Source: Nitrospirota bacterium (lineage in GTDB: Bacteria; Nitrospirota; Thermodesulfovibrionia; Thermodesulfovibrionales; SM23-35). From it: DNA of 64,000 nucleotides. The position numbers and the translations under genes are program-made. The notes beneath the pieces were generated by a model. That model worked only from the letters and a program-made list of their open reading frames with translations. It searched no databases and was not told the DNA's origin. Of the stretch, positions 1 to 8,537 are shown piece after piece (positions within the stretch are counted from its first letter, which is position 1; each line of letters opens with the position of its first letter). The stretch covers positions 1 to 64,000 of the forward strand of contig JBFMCL010000007.1 of NCBI GenBank assembly GCA_040754395.1, given 5' to 3'.

Positions 1-1084
1 TTCTCTTGCACTCTTCAGGATGATTCCAGAGCCATCTGACCTTTTCAGCAAGTTCACTCGTACTCATTGGAGTGAATAAAAGCCCGGTAACCTCATCTTT
101 CACAATGTCAGCCATCGCTCCGAGATTAGATGCTATCACCGGCTTGCAGTGCGAAAATGCCTCAATATTTGCAAGACCGAATGTTTCGTGGACAATAGAA
201 GGCATGACAAGAAATTTTGCATCATTGATAATCTTCCTGCATTCGAGATATGGTTTATAGCCAATGAAATCTATACTTTTTACATTTAGTTCATCAACGA
301 GGGATTTGAAAGTCCTCGCATCAGGCCCATCTCCCACAATTTTTAGCGGGATATCTGGCAGGTCTTTCCATGCACTGATGAGAGTCCGCAGCCCTTTCTC
401 TTCACCGAGCCTTCCAATGAAAACCGCATACTCACCATCGCGATATGTTTCCTGTTCGAACGTATCATCAACAAAATTGGGCTTTAAGAAGAGTTTTTGA
501 TCACCAAAGCCTGCATCGAGATAGATTTTCCTCTGTGATTCAGTCAGGCAGATATATCCGTCAATTTTTTTTTTGAAGGTTTGTAAATACCAATGCAGTT
601 TGAGCATAAATGCTATGGGAATCGATTGAAGTTTTGATCCCTTAAAGCACCCGTATGTGATACTTTGAAAATATCCTCCGTCTTTGCATTCATTACAAGT
701 AGTTCCATTCCTCATCATAAACGCCATGGGGCATAAATATCTGAAGTCATGAAGTGTCTGCACTACCGGGACCCCGGCCGTATCCGCCGCGTAGAAAACC
801 GATGGAGAGATGAAAGGGAAGAAATTATGCAAATGAACGATATCGGGTTTTTCATCATCAAGAACCCTTTTTATTTTTTTGTAGTAATTGAACGACCAGG
901 GCACCTGGAGGATGATGGAAAGCTTTTTAAGGGCGCCCGCTCTGTCGAACTCATCATTCGAAGGGTTTATTTTGATAACTTCGTGCCCGTGCTGCTCCAG
1001 CAGTCTTGATTCTTTGCTGAATACAATATCGTCGCCGCTCGAAGAGCCGGAACGGTGGGAGTTATGGATGAGAAGAAGCTTCAT
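1..1084 (-). CDS. Glycosyltransferase family 4, 3' end cut by the window edge
   Basis: A reading frame opens with ATG at 1084 and runs leftward without a stop to position 1, so the C-terminus is missing. The N-terminus (MKLLLIHNSH) is followed by a GT-B acceptor domain containing DIVHLHNFFPF and TLHDFRYLCPMAF. The donor domain has FIGRLGEEKG and an intact E-x7-E motif in HETFGLANIEAF. Family knowledge: such enzymes transfer a sugar from an NDP donor to a lipid-linked glycan at the inner membrane. It is the last visible gene of the minus-strand polysaccharide locus. The sugar and acceptor cannot be read from sequence. Confidence 0.9.
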   Translation of the reverse strand, partial: MKLLLIHNSHRSGSSSGDDIVFSKESRLLEQHGHEVIKINPSNDEFDRAGALKKLSIILQVPWSFNYYKKIKRVLDDEKPDIVHLHNFFPFISPSVFYAADTAGVPVVQTLHDFRYLCPMAFMMRNGTTCNECKDGGYFQSITYGCFKGSKLQSIPIAFMLKLHWYLQTFKKKIDGYICLTESQRKIYLDAGFGDQKLFLKPNFVDDTFEQETYRDGEYAVFIGRLGEEKGLRTLISAWKDLPDIPLKIVGDGPDARTFKSLVDELNVKSIDFIGYKPYLECRKIINDAKFLVMPSIVHETFGLANIEAFSHCKPVIASNLGAMADIVKDEVTGLLFTPMSTSELAEKVRWLWNHPEECKR

Positions 1085-1132
1085 TCAGAATAAAAGGATT
1101 CTGCTACCAGGGGACAGTGTCGGTTATCGGTC

Positions 1133-1348
1133 TTAATCTTTTTCGAGTTCTTCCTTAACTGCTCTGGAATGTACATTAAGATGTGTAACCGAAGCAATTA
1201 ATTCTCCCAGGACTTCTTCGAGCTGTTCATCCGAGAGAGTCTCAAGTTCAAGCTGGTTTATCAATTTAACGGTTGACAGGCATTCGTCCTTCAATTCATT
1301 CAGCAAAGTTGATAAAGTTGCGCTTATCTTGCTGCTGACTACCGGCAT
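1133..1348 (-). CDS. Small hypothetical protein, 71 aa, predicted helical
   Basis: ATG at 1348 follows a strong Shine-Dalgarno (GGGGGAGGTG, then AAAGA before ATG). The 71-residue product is acidic and probably all helical (repeated Leu spacing through LSTLLNELKDE and LEEVLGELIAS). It has no signal peptide or recognisable motif. It follows a second small gene, 1353-1544, by 4 bp, so the two are almost certainly co-transcribed and may be partners. I do not recognise the family. The strong ribosome site argues that it is translated. Confidence 0.55.
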   Translation of the reverse strand: MPVVSSKISATLSTLLNELKDECLSTVKLINQLELETLSDEQLEEVLGELIASVTHLNVHSRAVKEELEKD

Positions 1349-1352
1349 TCTT

Positions 1353-1544
1353 TCACCTCCCCCGCTTTAACCTTCTCCGGGCCTTTTCTATTTCCTCTGT
1401 ATAAATCATAATTTCTCTTTCCCAGTACCTTATCAAGCCTGTGTCAGGAACTGCCCTGGATTTTTCTTTAGCTATCTTTTCTGTATGTTCCACAACAAGC
1501 TTTTCAAAACTTCGAATCGATTTTAAAATACGTTTCTTGTTCAA
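1353..1544 (-). CDS. Small hypothetical basic helical protein, 63 aa, TTG start
   Basis: The start is TTG at 1544 with AAAGG 8 nt upstream; no ATG is available in frame near it. The product is lysine/arginine-rich (ends RRRLKRGR), with heptad-like spacing suggesting a short coiled coil. It lies 4 bp upstream of the acidic 71-aa gene, so a basic/acidic pair translated together is plausible. Function is unknown. It sits between two glycosyltransferases and beside a word-repeat patch. Confidence 0.5.
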   Translation of the reverse strand: MNKKRILKSIRSFEKLVVEHTEKIAKEKSRAVPDTGLIRYWEREIMIYTEEIEKARRRLKRGR

Positions 1545-1590
1545 ACTCCAATCCTTTTAAAGATATTATACTGTTTCTGAAGAAAAAGGT

Positions 1591-1637
1591 TACCCATCAC
1601 CTCTTACCCACCTATAACCTCTCACCCATCACCTCTT
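1591..1637. repeat. Degenerate short-word tandem repeat (CCCATCACCTCT type)
   Basis: Plus-strand words such as ACCCATCACCTCTT and ACCCACCTATAACCTCT follow one another with small variations. The repeat overlaps the last codons and stop of the glycosyltransferase at 1612-2865, whose C-terminus EVMGERL is written by these words. The same words recur at 3345-3372. Confidence 0.75.
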
Positions 1638-2865
1638 CATAAATTTTCTTTATAAATTCACCCTTTTTCTCCCAAGTATAATGCTCCCCGACTCTTTTTC
1701 TTCCAGCCTCGCCCATCTTTCTCCTCAGATCAGAGTCACTCGCCAATTTGATGATTGCGTCTGAGAGATCATGAATCGTCTGTTCAGGATTGACAGGCTT
1801 AATCTTTATGCCGCACTCTTCGGTTACGATTTCAGAAGCACCTGGCACATCAAGGCAAATAACGGGGAGTCCGATTGACAAGGCATCAAACAAAACAGTC
1901 ACACCACCTTCTTTTAGGCTTGGGTTCACAAAAATTGCACTTTTTCCCATATATTCAAGATATTCTGCAGCACTAACCTGACCTGCAAAATGTACGTTTT
2001 GTGATATGTTTTCCTCTTCACATATTTGCTGAAGTCTTTTCCTGTCCCCACCATCGCCGAGAATCAATAGTTTTGCACCTTCATATTTTTGTACAATTGC
2101 CGAGAATGCTTTCAGAAGCAGGTCGAATCCCCGCCATGTCTCCAGGCTGCCAACCGCAATAATCTGCATATTATTTTTTCTATCAGCATCAATATTCCGT
2201 GAACTGACTGCAACATCTGTTGTAACTAAGACTCTTTTTGAATATTGAAAGGGAATCCTACTTGCTGTATCGCCTGTCTTGGCTAAGATGCGATTTGCTT
2301 TTTTACACGTATGAAGAAATAACAAATTTGCTTTTAAAGAAAGCACCATGACATCTCTTAATGTTTCTCTTATTTTGGATTTACAATCAAACGACTGCCT
2401 GAACGCGGCCGGGATATGCTCGCCACCACCTAACGGCCCCCAGATAAATGGGATTACAAGAAAAGGCATTAAGGTTGGAAGCCAGATATTACCGAATGTG
2501 AGGTGGTGGACAATGGCAAACCGGTTCTGCCTATGACTTTTCCGCGCTAGCCTATATGCACCAAGTTGCCAGAGGGCATAATAGAGATGAACGCCCCTTT
2601 TCCCTCTTTTCCAAAAAGTGAGCCATTTAGGAACATCGTAATAAATAAAATGCAGATTCGGATCAGGGTTTTTCCGCAGTTCCTCCTCTATTACATTCCG
2701 ATTGTTCGCTCTCGTTATCACCCATGTATCGGCAAACCTCGCAATCTGCTTCGCCCAGTTCCACCCCACACCGGGCTCGGAGCCCTTGTTGGGTTCGCAG
2801 GCGTAAGCGCTGATTAAAACCTTCGGTTTTCGCTCTTGGCTCATAGTAATTAGCTCTTGGCTCAT
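1612..2865 (-). CDS. Glycosyltransferase family 4
   Basis: 417-residue GT-B glycosyltransferase. The N-terminal signature LISAYACEPNKGSEPGVGWN is typical of a GT4 subgroup in polysaccharide loci. The donor domain carries IIAVGSLETWRGFDLLL and KEGGVTVLFDALSIGLPVI, where the second Glu of E-x7-E is Asp. Two in-frame ATGs, at 2865 and 2844, are both encoded by a word repeat (MSQELITMSQER); the second is as likely a start as the first. Both ends of the gene are therefore written by repeat words. It probably adds one sugar to the lipid-linked repeat unit. Confidence 0.88.
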   Translation of the reverse strand: MSQELITMSQERKPKVLISAYACEPNKGSEPGVGWNWAKQIARFADTWVITRANNRNVIEEELRKNPDPNLHFIYYDVPKWLTFWKRGKRGVHLYYALWQLGAYRLARKSHRQNRFAIVHHLTFGNIWLPTLMPFLVIPFIWGPLGGGEHIPAAFRQSFDCKSKIRETLRDVMVLSLKANLLFLHTCKKANRILAKTGDTASRIPFQYSKRVLVTTDVAVSSRNIDADRKNNMQIIAVGSLETWRGFDLLLKAFSAIVQKYEGAKLLILGDGGDRKRLQQICEEENISQNVHFAGQVSAAEYLEYMGKSAIFVNPSLKEGGVTVLFDALSIGLPVICLDVPGASEIVTEECGIKIKPVNPEQTIHDLSDAIIKLASDSDLRRKMGEAGRKRVGEHYTWEKKGEFIKKIYEEVMGERL

Positions 2866-2922
2866 CGTTTATGGCTCATCGTTTATCGCCGCTATGATCT
2901 ATCAGCGATGAACTATGAGCTT
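2830..2922. repeat. Word repeat (GAGCYATGAGC / CTCATCGTTTATGG type)
   Basis: Near-repeats of TTGGCTCAT, CATCGTTTATGGCTCAT and AACTATGAGC run from the start of the glycosyltransferase, across the 10-bp spacer, into the 3' end of the four-helix-bundle gene, whose last residues (SSSLIDHSGDKR) are repeat-encoded. Similar words recur at 3318-3343 and near 12003-12030. Confidence 0.7.
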
Positions 2923-3286
2923 TTTTTATGGAATTAATAAGACTTGAAAGCATTTTTCCGATGCGATCCCCAAGGTCTTTAATCTCATTGAGTTGTGCAT
3001 CGCTAATCCACTCCCTATGAAGAAAAATGACAAGCAAAGTAATAGTTTCATATAATGATCCTCTGGCAATATAAAGAAACTGAATAAATTCTTTTTTAGA
3101 GTATCTGCCCTTGCCTTCTGCAATATTTAGAGCGACGGACGTAGATGCTGCTTCCAACTGCTCGATAAGCCTGTAATGTTTCCTTTCTGTCTTCATATCT
3201 TCGGTAAGATTTATTACCGTATTTGCAAACTCAACAGCCTTTTTCCATACTTCCAAATCCTCAAAAGCAAATTTAACTTTTTTCAT
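2876..3286 (-). CDS. Four-helix bundle protein (S23/IVP family)
   Basis: 136 aa with family hallmarks: FEDLEVWKKAVEFANTV near the N-terminus, QLEAASTSVALNIAEGKGR in the middle, and FLYIARGSLYETITLL. Family knowledge: first found inside intervening sequences of 23S rRNA genes; the DGR accessory protein Avd has the same fold, and most members have no known function. Here no rRNA or reverse transcriptase is nearby. Word repeats flank it on both sides (2830-2922 and 3318-3372), an arrangement repeated for the homologue at 12461-12814. The C-terminal ~12 residues are repeat-derived. Confidence 0.88.
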   Translation of the reverse strand: MKKVKFAFEDLEVWKKAVEFANTVINLTEDMKTERKHYRLIEQLEAASTSVALNIAEGKGRYSKKEFIQFLYIARGSLYETITLLVIFLHREWISDAQLNEIKDLGDRIGKMLSSLINSIKKAHSSSLIDHSGDKR

Positions 3287-3317
3287 ACGATTCTTTCTCT
3301 ATTATTTGGAATTTCTC

Positions 3318-3372
3318 CATGAGCTATGAACTATGAGCGCTCTCCTAATCACCCATCACCCATCACCTCTTA
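3318..3372. repeat. Word repeat upstream of the four-helix-bundle gene
   Basis: Contains GAGCTATGAACTATGAGC, then CACCCATCACCCATCACCTC. The second part overlaps the 3' end of the phosphotransferase gene and encodes its last residues (IRGDG and stop). It is the same word that ends the glycosyltransferase at 1612. Confidence 0.7.
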
Positions 3373-4549
3373 TTAACTCCATCATCCCGGCCCAGGTATC
3401 GAGCATGTGTTTGATATTACCTTCTATCCTGCCTTTTTCCCGCTCGATATAAAGAAGACTTATATCAAGGAGATAGCAAAGAAGCAGGGGCATTGATAAT
3501 TCGTCCCTAATCCCTACTAAACTACTATACTTACTCAACATTTTTTCATTCTTCATGACTCTTTTTAACAAGCCGGCCGGCTTAAGATGTCTGACCAGAA
3601 TTCCGTCCTGGACAATAAAGTGAAAGATATCAAGCATCGGTGGATATTCTCTTTCCGCGTATTCCCAGTCGAAGACGTACAATCTGCCGTCGTGAAAGAA
3701 TGTATTCCAGGGAGTAAAATCCCTGTGGCATAAGCCGAATGGAACCAATTCATTCCCGATTTTTTCTTCAATAAAATCTCTAATTTTCCCCAATTCTCTC
3801 AATCTCTCATCTTCTGAATTTCTCAACTTCTCAACCTCTAAATCTCTTACCCTCTCTTTCAGCCTCTTCGCAAACTTACTCTCCCTATATTTAATTACCA
3901 TCGAGGTCTTCAGAAAAATCTCGGCGAGGAAGTCGATATGAGCATCCGAGAGATTACTGTCATATTTTGAATGAGCGCTCTTCAATGTGTCGAGAACAAG
4001 AATATCTACCCCTTTCACGGGGCCGTGATAGAGGACTTCTGGAAATAACCCGTTATTAAGACTCAGGTTACGCATATCTTCTAATATGCCGGCCTCGTTC
4101 TTCAGGAGTTCGTCAACATCTTTATTGCCGGACACTTTGATATAGCCCAGGATATCGCCGCCTGAATTCATCACCTGAATTGTTATCTTTTTGTGGCATC
4201 CTTCAGTCCCCAAAAAAATAGCGTAGTAAAGGTCATCTCGCCCGAATATCTTTTTTATCGCATCGTCATTCTTTCGGAAATAAACGGCGGGCTTTTTGCC
4301 GATATTTGTGAATCCTCCTCTGGCTGTCAGGATAGCAAGTTGCTTAAGGATTTTAGCTCTCAGCAAACTCGGTTGATAGAGGGCAAGTGATGAGATAAAT
4401 AGTTTCTTATCGAAAACAGGGACTATCCAGCGCGGGTTCTTCACAGAAGGGAGAATTGAATATTTTTCATTCTTCGAATCGTGCGGAATGCCACCGGGAA
4501 GAAATTCTCCGAGAAAACCAACCAAGCTTGTAATGCTCTTAATCTGCAC
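3356..4549 (-). CDS. Phosphotransferase of the aminoglycoside/choline kinase fold
   Basis: 397 aa. The kinase catalytic loop is clear: CHRDFTPWN (about residues 274-282; Asp277 catalytic, Asn282 metal) followed by FDWEYAE (about 293-299). The N-terminal ~100 residues have no recognisable motif. Residues ~232-262 (VRDLEVEKLRNSEDERLREL region) are charged and encoded by CTCAAcTTCTCAAcCTCT-like words, so they look like an in-frame repeat insertion. Its start overlaps the stop of the upstream gene by 11 bp, implying translational coupling. It probably phosphorylates a sugar or small molecule for the polysaccharide; the substrate is unknown. Confidence 0.75.
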   Translation of the reverse strand: MQIKSITSLVGFLGEFLPGGIPHDSKNEKYSILPSVKNPRWIVPVFDKKLFISSLALYQPSLLRAKILKQLAILTARGGFTNIGKKPAVYFRKNDDAIKKIFGRDDLYYAIFLGTEGCHKKITIQVMNSGGDILGYIKVSGNKDVDELLKNEAGILEDMRNLSLNNGLFPEVLYHGPVKGVDILVLDTLKSAHSKYDSNLSDAHIDFLAEIFLKTSMVIKYRESKFAKRLKERVRDLEVEKLRNSEDERLRELGKIRDFIEEKIGNELVPFGLCHRDFTPWNTFFHDGRLYVFDWEYAEREYPPMLDIFHFIVQDGILVRHLKPAGLLKRVMKNEKMLSKYSSLVGIRDELSMPLLLCYLLDISLLYIEREKGRIEGNIKHMLDTWAGMMELIRGDG

Positions 4550-5897
4550 GCCGAAGAAGTCTCTTTGTCTGCAAGCTCTTTTCTTTCAGAATCAGATATG
4601 AGATATCTTTCACTACGTCTTCAACCGGCCTGTTCGTGGATACACGCCGGGCATTGGGGATTGCCGGCAGAACTTTCCGGAACTCGTGCACCTGTCTTTC
4701 GAGCTCGGGCAATGACAATTCCTGCTTCCTTTCATGCAACACTTCCGGCTCTGCATCGAGATATATAGTCAGATCGGGTGACGGTATGAACGGAAGGATT
4801 AGTTTTACCAGAAATCCTGGAATGTTAAACTGATACCGTTGCAGATCCACAAGGTAATCATAATAATATCTGTCAAAAATAATAATGTGTTTCCTGACTT
4901 TTGCCCAATATATTTTGACAGGATATCCTAATATATAATCGACAACATAATATAAAAACCTAATCGATGATTTTATAAAATTCTGTTTGGGATGTTTATG
5001 TGGGTTTGGATTAGTTGCAACCTCTTCTGATGGATTCCAGAACTTAAGCTTCCCCATCGAAGGCAATAAATAAGGTCTCCAGTATTGTATCCTGCCACCA
5101 TGAAAACTTCCTGAAACCCTTTCAAGGAGAAGATTTCCTATCGTTGATTTCCCGCTTCCGTCTGGACCTAACAAGACAATGCTGAACCCTACCGAATGCA
5201 ATAATCTTTGAATAATTCTCTTGAATTGTGCAATACCATATTGCAACATATATCCAAATGACGTATTTTTTTTTGACCATTTCCTTAACGCATTTCTGTA
5301 ATCTTTAATTTGATCCCGGAATTTGTTTTTGTCTTCTAATTTTGTTAATTCTCTTATCGAATCACTGATTGCTTCACCGAAAATACCTTCAAGGTTTTTT
5401 CTGATATTTGTCGAGGCCTGTTCGACCAAAATTTTCATTTTTTCTATATGGTCTTTTTTTAGATCATTTTTCAGTATTCTTCTCATAACAAGAAACGGAT
5501 ATTCAATTTCTGCTGTAGGAATGAAAAAATTCTTATATTGTTTCTTATTTTCAAGCAACAGACGACTCGGCAATAAATTTGGATACCCTTTTGCGCTGAA
5601 ATCTGTAAAAAAATCCAGTTGAAGCCTGAATCTCTCATCAATTTCTAAAGGTGATAATATGTAGGCGCATTTGTGATATCCGTGCCAGATTTTTTGAATA
5701 ATTTCAACGTTATGTCTCGAGGCAATTTGCAGTATCAGTGAATCCAGTTTTTCGAAAGCCTCTTTGTCAATTGCTATATCAACATCAGTCGGGATAATGT
5801 CAGGCATATTTTCATAATTATTCATCACGCAATACTCGATATTTAAATCATTAAAATAATCGAATAAATTCGATAATATAACCGAATCTAGTTTCAT
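4539..5897 (-). CDS. Nucleotidyltransferase-like plus thymidylate-kinase-like P-loop protein
   Basis: 452 aa in two parts. Residues 1-130 look like a nucleotidyltransferase fold: TDVDIAID (37-44) gives an Asp-x-Asp pair and LQLDFF (~92-97) a third Asp. From ~240 a P-loop kinase domain begins with LLGPDGSGKST (242-252) and continues with IIFDRYYYD, as in dTMP-kinase-like proteins. Such kinase-like proteins occur in surface-polysaccharide loci, usually with unproved function. It is coupled by overlap to the phosphotransferase gene. AT-rich like the following block. Confidence 0.65.
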   Translation of the reverse strand: MKLDSVILSNLFDYFNDLNIEYCVMNNYENMPDIIPTDVDIAIDKEAFEKLDSLILQIASRHNVEIIQKIWHGYHKCAYILSPLEIDERFRLQLDFFTDFSAKGYPNLLPSRLLLENKKQYKNFFIPTAEIEYPFLVMRRILKNDLKKDHIEKMKILVEQASTNIRKNLEGIFGEAISDSIRELTKLEDKNKFRDQIKDYRNALRKWSKKNTSFGYMLQYGIAQFKRIIQRLLHSVGFSIVLLGPDGSGKSTIGNLLLERVSGSFHGGRIQYWRPYLLPSMGKLKFWNPSEEVATNPNPHKHPKQNFIKSSIRFLYYVVDYILGYPVKIYWAKVRKHIIIFDRYYYDYLVDLQRYQFNIPGFLVKLILPFIPSPDLTIYLDAEPEVLHERKQELSLPELERQVHEFRKVLPAIPNARRVSTNRPVEDVVKDISYLILKEKSLQTKRLLRRAD

Positions 5898-5936
5898 TGA
5901 TATTTTGTTGACAAATATGGTGTCAGGGGCTAGATA

Positions 5937-7340
5937 TTAGGGATAAGGGCGGATAGTTTTTTCCCTAAAGGAATAATCATTATTTATGTAAAGCATCATA
6001 CCCACTATTACAAACAAGAATTCGAAATATCTTAGCAAAAACATTACAGATGCAATAATAAGAAAATGTATTAGTATTTTATCATTTGTGTTCAAAGTTC
6101 CATTTAATAATACTGACTTTTTCTTATTCGATTTAATCAAGCCAATTATTAGCATAAAAAGCATAGACATACCCAAAAAACCGACATCTCCAGACAATAA
6201 GAATAACCCGCTATTACCTTTAAAGGGGGTATCCCTGAATAGGGGGAATCTCGGAGGCAGATAATCATCGGCATAGAAATGGACATTCCCAAGGCCAAGG
6301 CCTGTAATAGCAAAATATGGTTCTTCCTTCAAAAAATCAAACACAGCCTCATCCTGTACTTCAAGCCCGGCTTTATTGATAGTTTTTGCTATGTATGTTT
6401 CAGGTTCTCCTCCTGTGCTGAAATGCATGACAAGCATCGTTATGCCAGCAGCAATCAGCAATCCTAGAATATTTCTTGACAATCTGACTCCATAGAGTAA
6501 TGTTATAAGTACCATTGCTACTCCATACCATATATACCCAGTTGTTGAATAAGTGGCAACAAGACAAATCAAAAATATTATGAGAAATATAAAATCGTAC
6601 CGTATAATTTTCTTCCCGTTTAATCTATGCAAGAGAATTATAATCATGCCGACTATAAGCGCTATCCCCAAATGCTTTGGCTCTCCGGCCAAAGAATTCA
6701 TCCTATGTCTCGTTTCTGCTTCCGGAATGACTAATGAACCTCCTTCATAATCAAACCCCGTTGGCCTGTGAATGGGGAACGGATCATAATTCATAAGCAT
6801 GATGGATAATTCCTGGACAATTCCAAATGCGCTTAAAACAACGACCGAATAAACCATGATCTTCAATATCCTGAAAAGTTCTTCTTCATTTTTTATCACG
6901 TAAATAGGCCAGAGAACCAAATTGAGAGTAATGAGAAAAAATCCAATCTGATACATAAACCTACCTTCATTTTTAAAAAACCCTCCCACCACTGTATGTT
7001 TGTCGTGCTCAGGAATCATGAATAGAAATAAAACAGTAAGAAAAAGCGCATAGAAAACATAAAACAGCAGCAAATGAAAAAACTTATTATCTTTAATTCT
7101 TCTATAGCTTTTCATAATTAATGTTGGCCCATAGACTATCAGCGTTACTGCACTCAATATTTTCCAGATTTCGATATTAGTACCGACCCAGAGATAGAGA
7201 CTTTTGAATGGCATTGTAAAAATGGCTATATAGAACGCATACAATGGATTTTTGAATAAATAGAATAAGCCTGCAATGATAATCAGAATAACAAAGACAT
7301 TAAGATAATTTAAGTATAGATATGATAGGATTGATAGCAT
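5937..7340 (-). CDS. Wzy/O-antigen ligase-like membrane protein
   Basis: 467 aa, strongly hydrophobic throughout with about 10-12 membrane segments. A longer periplasmic loop between late helices (GGEPETYIAKTINKAG to PPRFPLFRDTPFKGNSG) is typical of Wzy polymerases and WaaL-type ligases. Predicted role: polymerising or ligating lipid-linked repeat units on the periplasmic face. It is the second such protein in this locus (other at 34234-35577). The DNA is conspicuously AT-rich. Confidence 0.75.
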   Translation of the reverse strand: MLSILSYLYLNYLNVFVILIIIAGLFYLFKNPLYAFYIAIFTMPFKSLYLWVGTNIEIWKILSAVTLIVYGPTLIMKSYRRIKDNKFFHLLLFYVFYALFLTVLFLFMIPEHDKHTVVGGFFKNEGRFMYQIGFFLITLNLVLWPIYVIKNEEELFRILKIMVYSVVVLSAFGIVQELSIMLMNYDPFPIHRPTGFDYEGGSLVIPEAETRHRMNSLAGEPKHLGIALIVGMIIILLHRLNGKKIIRYDFIFLIIFLICLVATYSTTGYIWYGVAMVLITLLYGVRLSRNILGLLIAAGITMLVMHFSTGGEPETYIAKTINKAGLEVQDEAVFDFLKEEPYFAITGLGLGNVHFYADDYLPPRFPLFRDTPFKGNSGLFLLSGDVGFLGMSMLFMLIIGLIKSNKKKSVLLNGTLNTNDKILIHFLIIASVMFLLRYFEFLFVIVGMMLYINNDYSFREKTIRPYP

Positions 7341-7345
7341 TTATT

Positions 7346-8536
7346 CTATTTGCACAACATTGAGAACAATTCTCTAATTTTTCTTGATATATCCTCGACT
7401 GTATAACTTCTACTTACCTCAAGAATATTATTGCGTAATATATCTTTTTTTTCTAATGCCTTTTTGATTTTGTACGCAATATCTTTGTGATCTCTCCCAC
7501 TGGCTAAATAACCTGTCTTATCATTGAAAATAAGGTCGTGTACTCCTGTCACATCTGTAGATACAATGGGCAATCCGCACATTGCTGCCTCAATCAGGGC
7601 GATCGGAAAACCATTACCAAAGGAGGTATACACGTAGAGATCAGAAGCATTTAACCATAATGCAACTGCCTTTCTCTCCAACCTTCCCAACATCCTAACA
7701 TTTTCTGCAATTTGCATTGTTTTGATCTTCTGCTCTAGTTCATCTCTCAAATCACCGTCACCAATCAGAAAAAGGAGTGCATTACTATGCAATTCCTTAT
7801 TAAGGTATGCAAATGCGTCGAGCAACAAGAAAGGGTCCTTTTGAATATTCAACCTTCCTGTGTTTACAAGGATATCCTGGCCTATAGGCAATTGCAGCAG
7901 CTTTCTTGCTTCGATTTTGTCGTGCAATGTAAAAATACTTGGATCGGCAAAATTGGGAATGTAGTGTATCTTTTGTGATATCTCCTTATCAAATTTTACC
8001 AGCAAAGAATTATATGATTCCTTATCTGATGCAAGCAATATCATGTCGCTTTCTTTTATGACTTTATTTCTATATCTATCATACAGATTAATCATAAGGG
8101 CATTGTTAATAATCTTGTTTCTGTTCACCGCAAAGGGATTCGTTATGCCATGGACGTGATTCACAATCTTGGGAGTTGACTTCTCATTCTTTTTTTTCAG
8201 AAAAGGGAAGCTTAAAGGAATTCCATGGAAATAGAGAATATCATATCCTTCCTCAAGAATTTGTTTAGCTTTCAACTGTATGTCAAGTATCACTCTGAAT
8301 ATGTTCGGAATAATTTTTTTTGTTAGTTTTACTTTTGAAAATATCTTCAGTGGATATGTCCTACCGTATAAATTAATGTTCGACACTGAATCATTGTTAG
8401 TCGAAACTCCCCATAATGTAATTTCAAATTCCTTGGCCAAATAGGGCAGAATATCAACTATAAAGGACATCATTCCACCCATAGGATATGTCATATAATC
8501 CGTTGAACAGATAATCGCGACTCTTTTTTTATTCAA
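7346..8536 (-). CDS. Glycosyltransferase family 4
   Basis: 396 aa GT-B enzyme. The N-terminal MKKRVAIICSTDYMTYPMG-like opening leads to the acceptor domain; the donor domain has LVNTGRLNIQKDPFLLLDAF, LIGDGDLRDELE and YTSFGNGFPIALIEAAMCG. In the last motif the first Glu of E-x7-E is replaced by Asn while the second is kept. It sits 2 bp from the preceding GT2 gene, in the AT-rich serotype-like block between Wzy and GT2. The sugar specificity is unknown. Confidence 0.88.
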   Translation of the reverse strand: MNKKRVAIICSTDYMTYPMGGMMSFIVDILPYLAKEFEITLWGVSTNNDSVSNINLYGRTYPLKIFSKVKLTKKIIPNIFRVILDIQLKAKQILEEGYDILYFHGIPLSFPFLKKKNEKSTPKIVNHVHGITNPFAVNRNKIINNALMINLYDRYRNKVIKESDMILLASDKESYNSLLVKFDKEISQKIHYIPNFADPSIFTLHDKIEARKLLQLPIGQDILVNTGRLNIQKDPFLLLDAFAYLNKELHSNALLFLIGDGDLRDELEQKIKTMQIAENVRMLGRLERKAVALWLNASDLYVYTSFGNGFPIALIEAAMCGLPIVSTDVTGVHDLIFNDKTGYLASGRDHKDIAYKIKKALEKKDILRNNILEVSRSYTVEDISRKIRELFSMLCK

Positions 8537-8537
8537 A

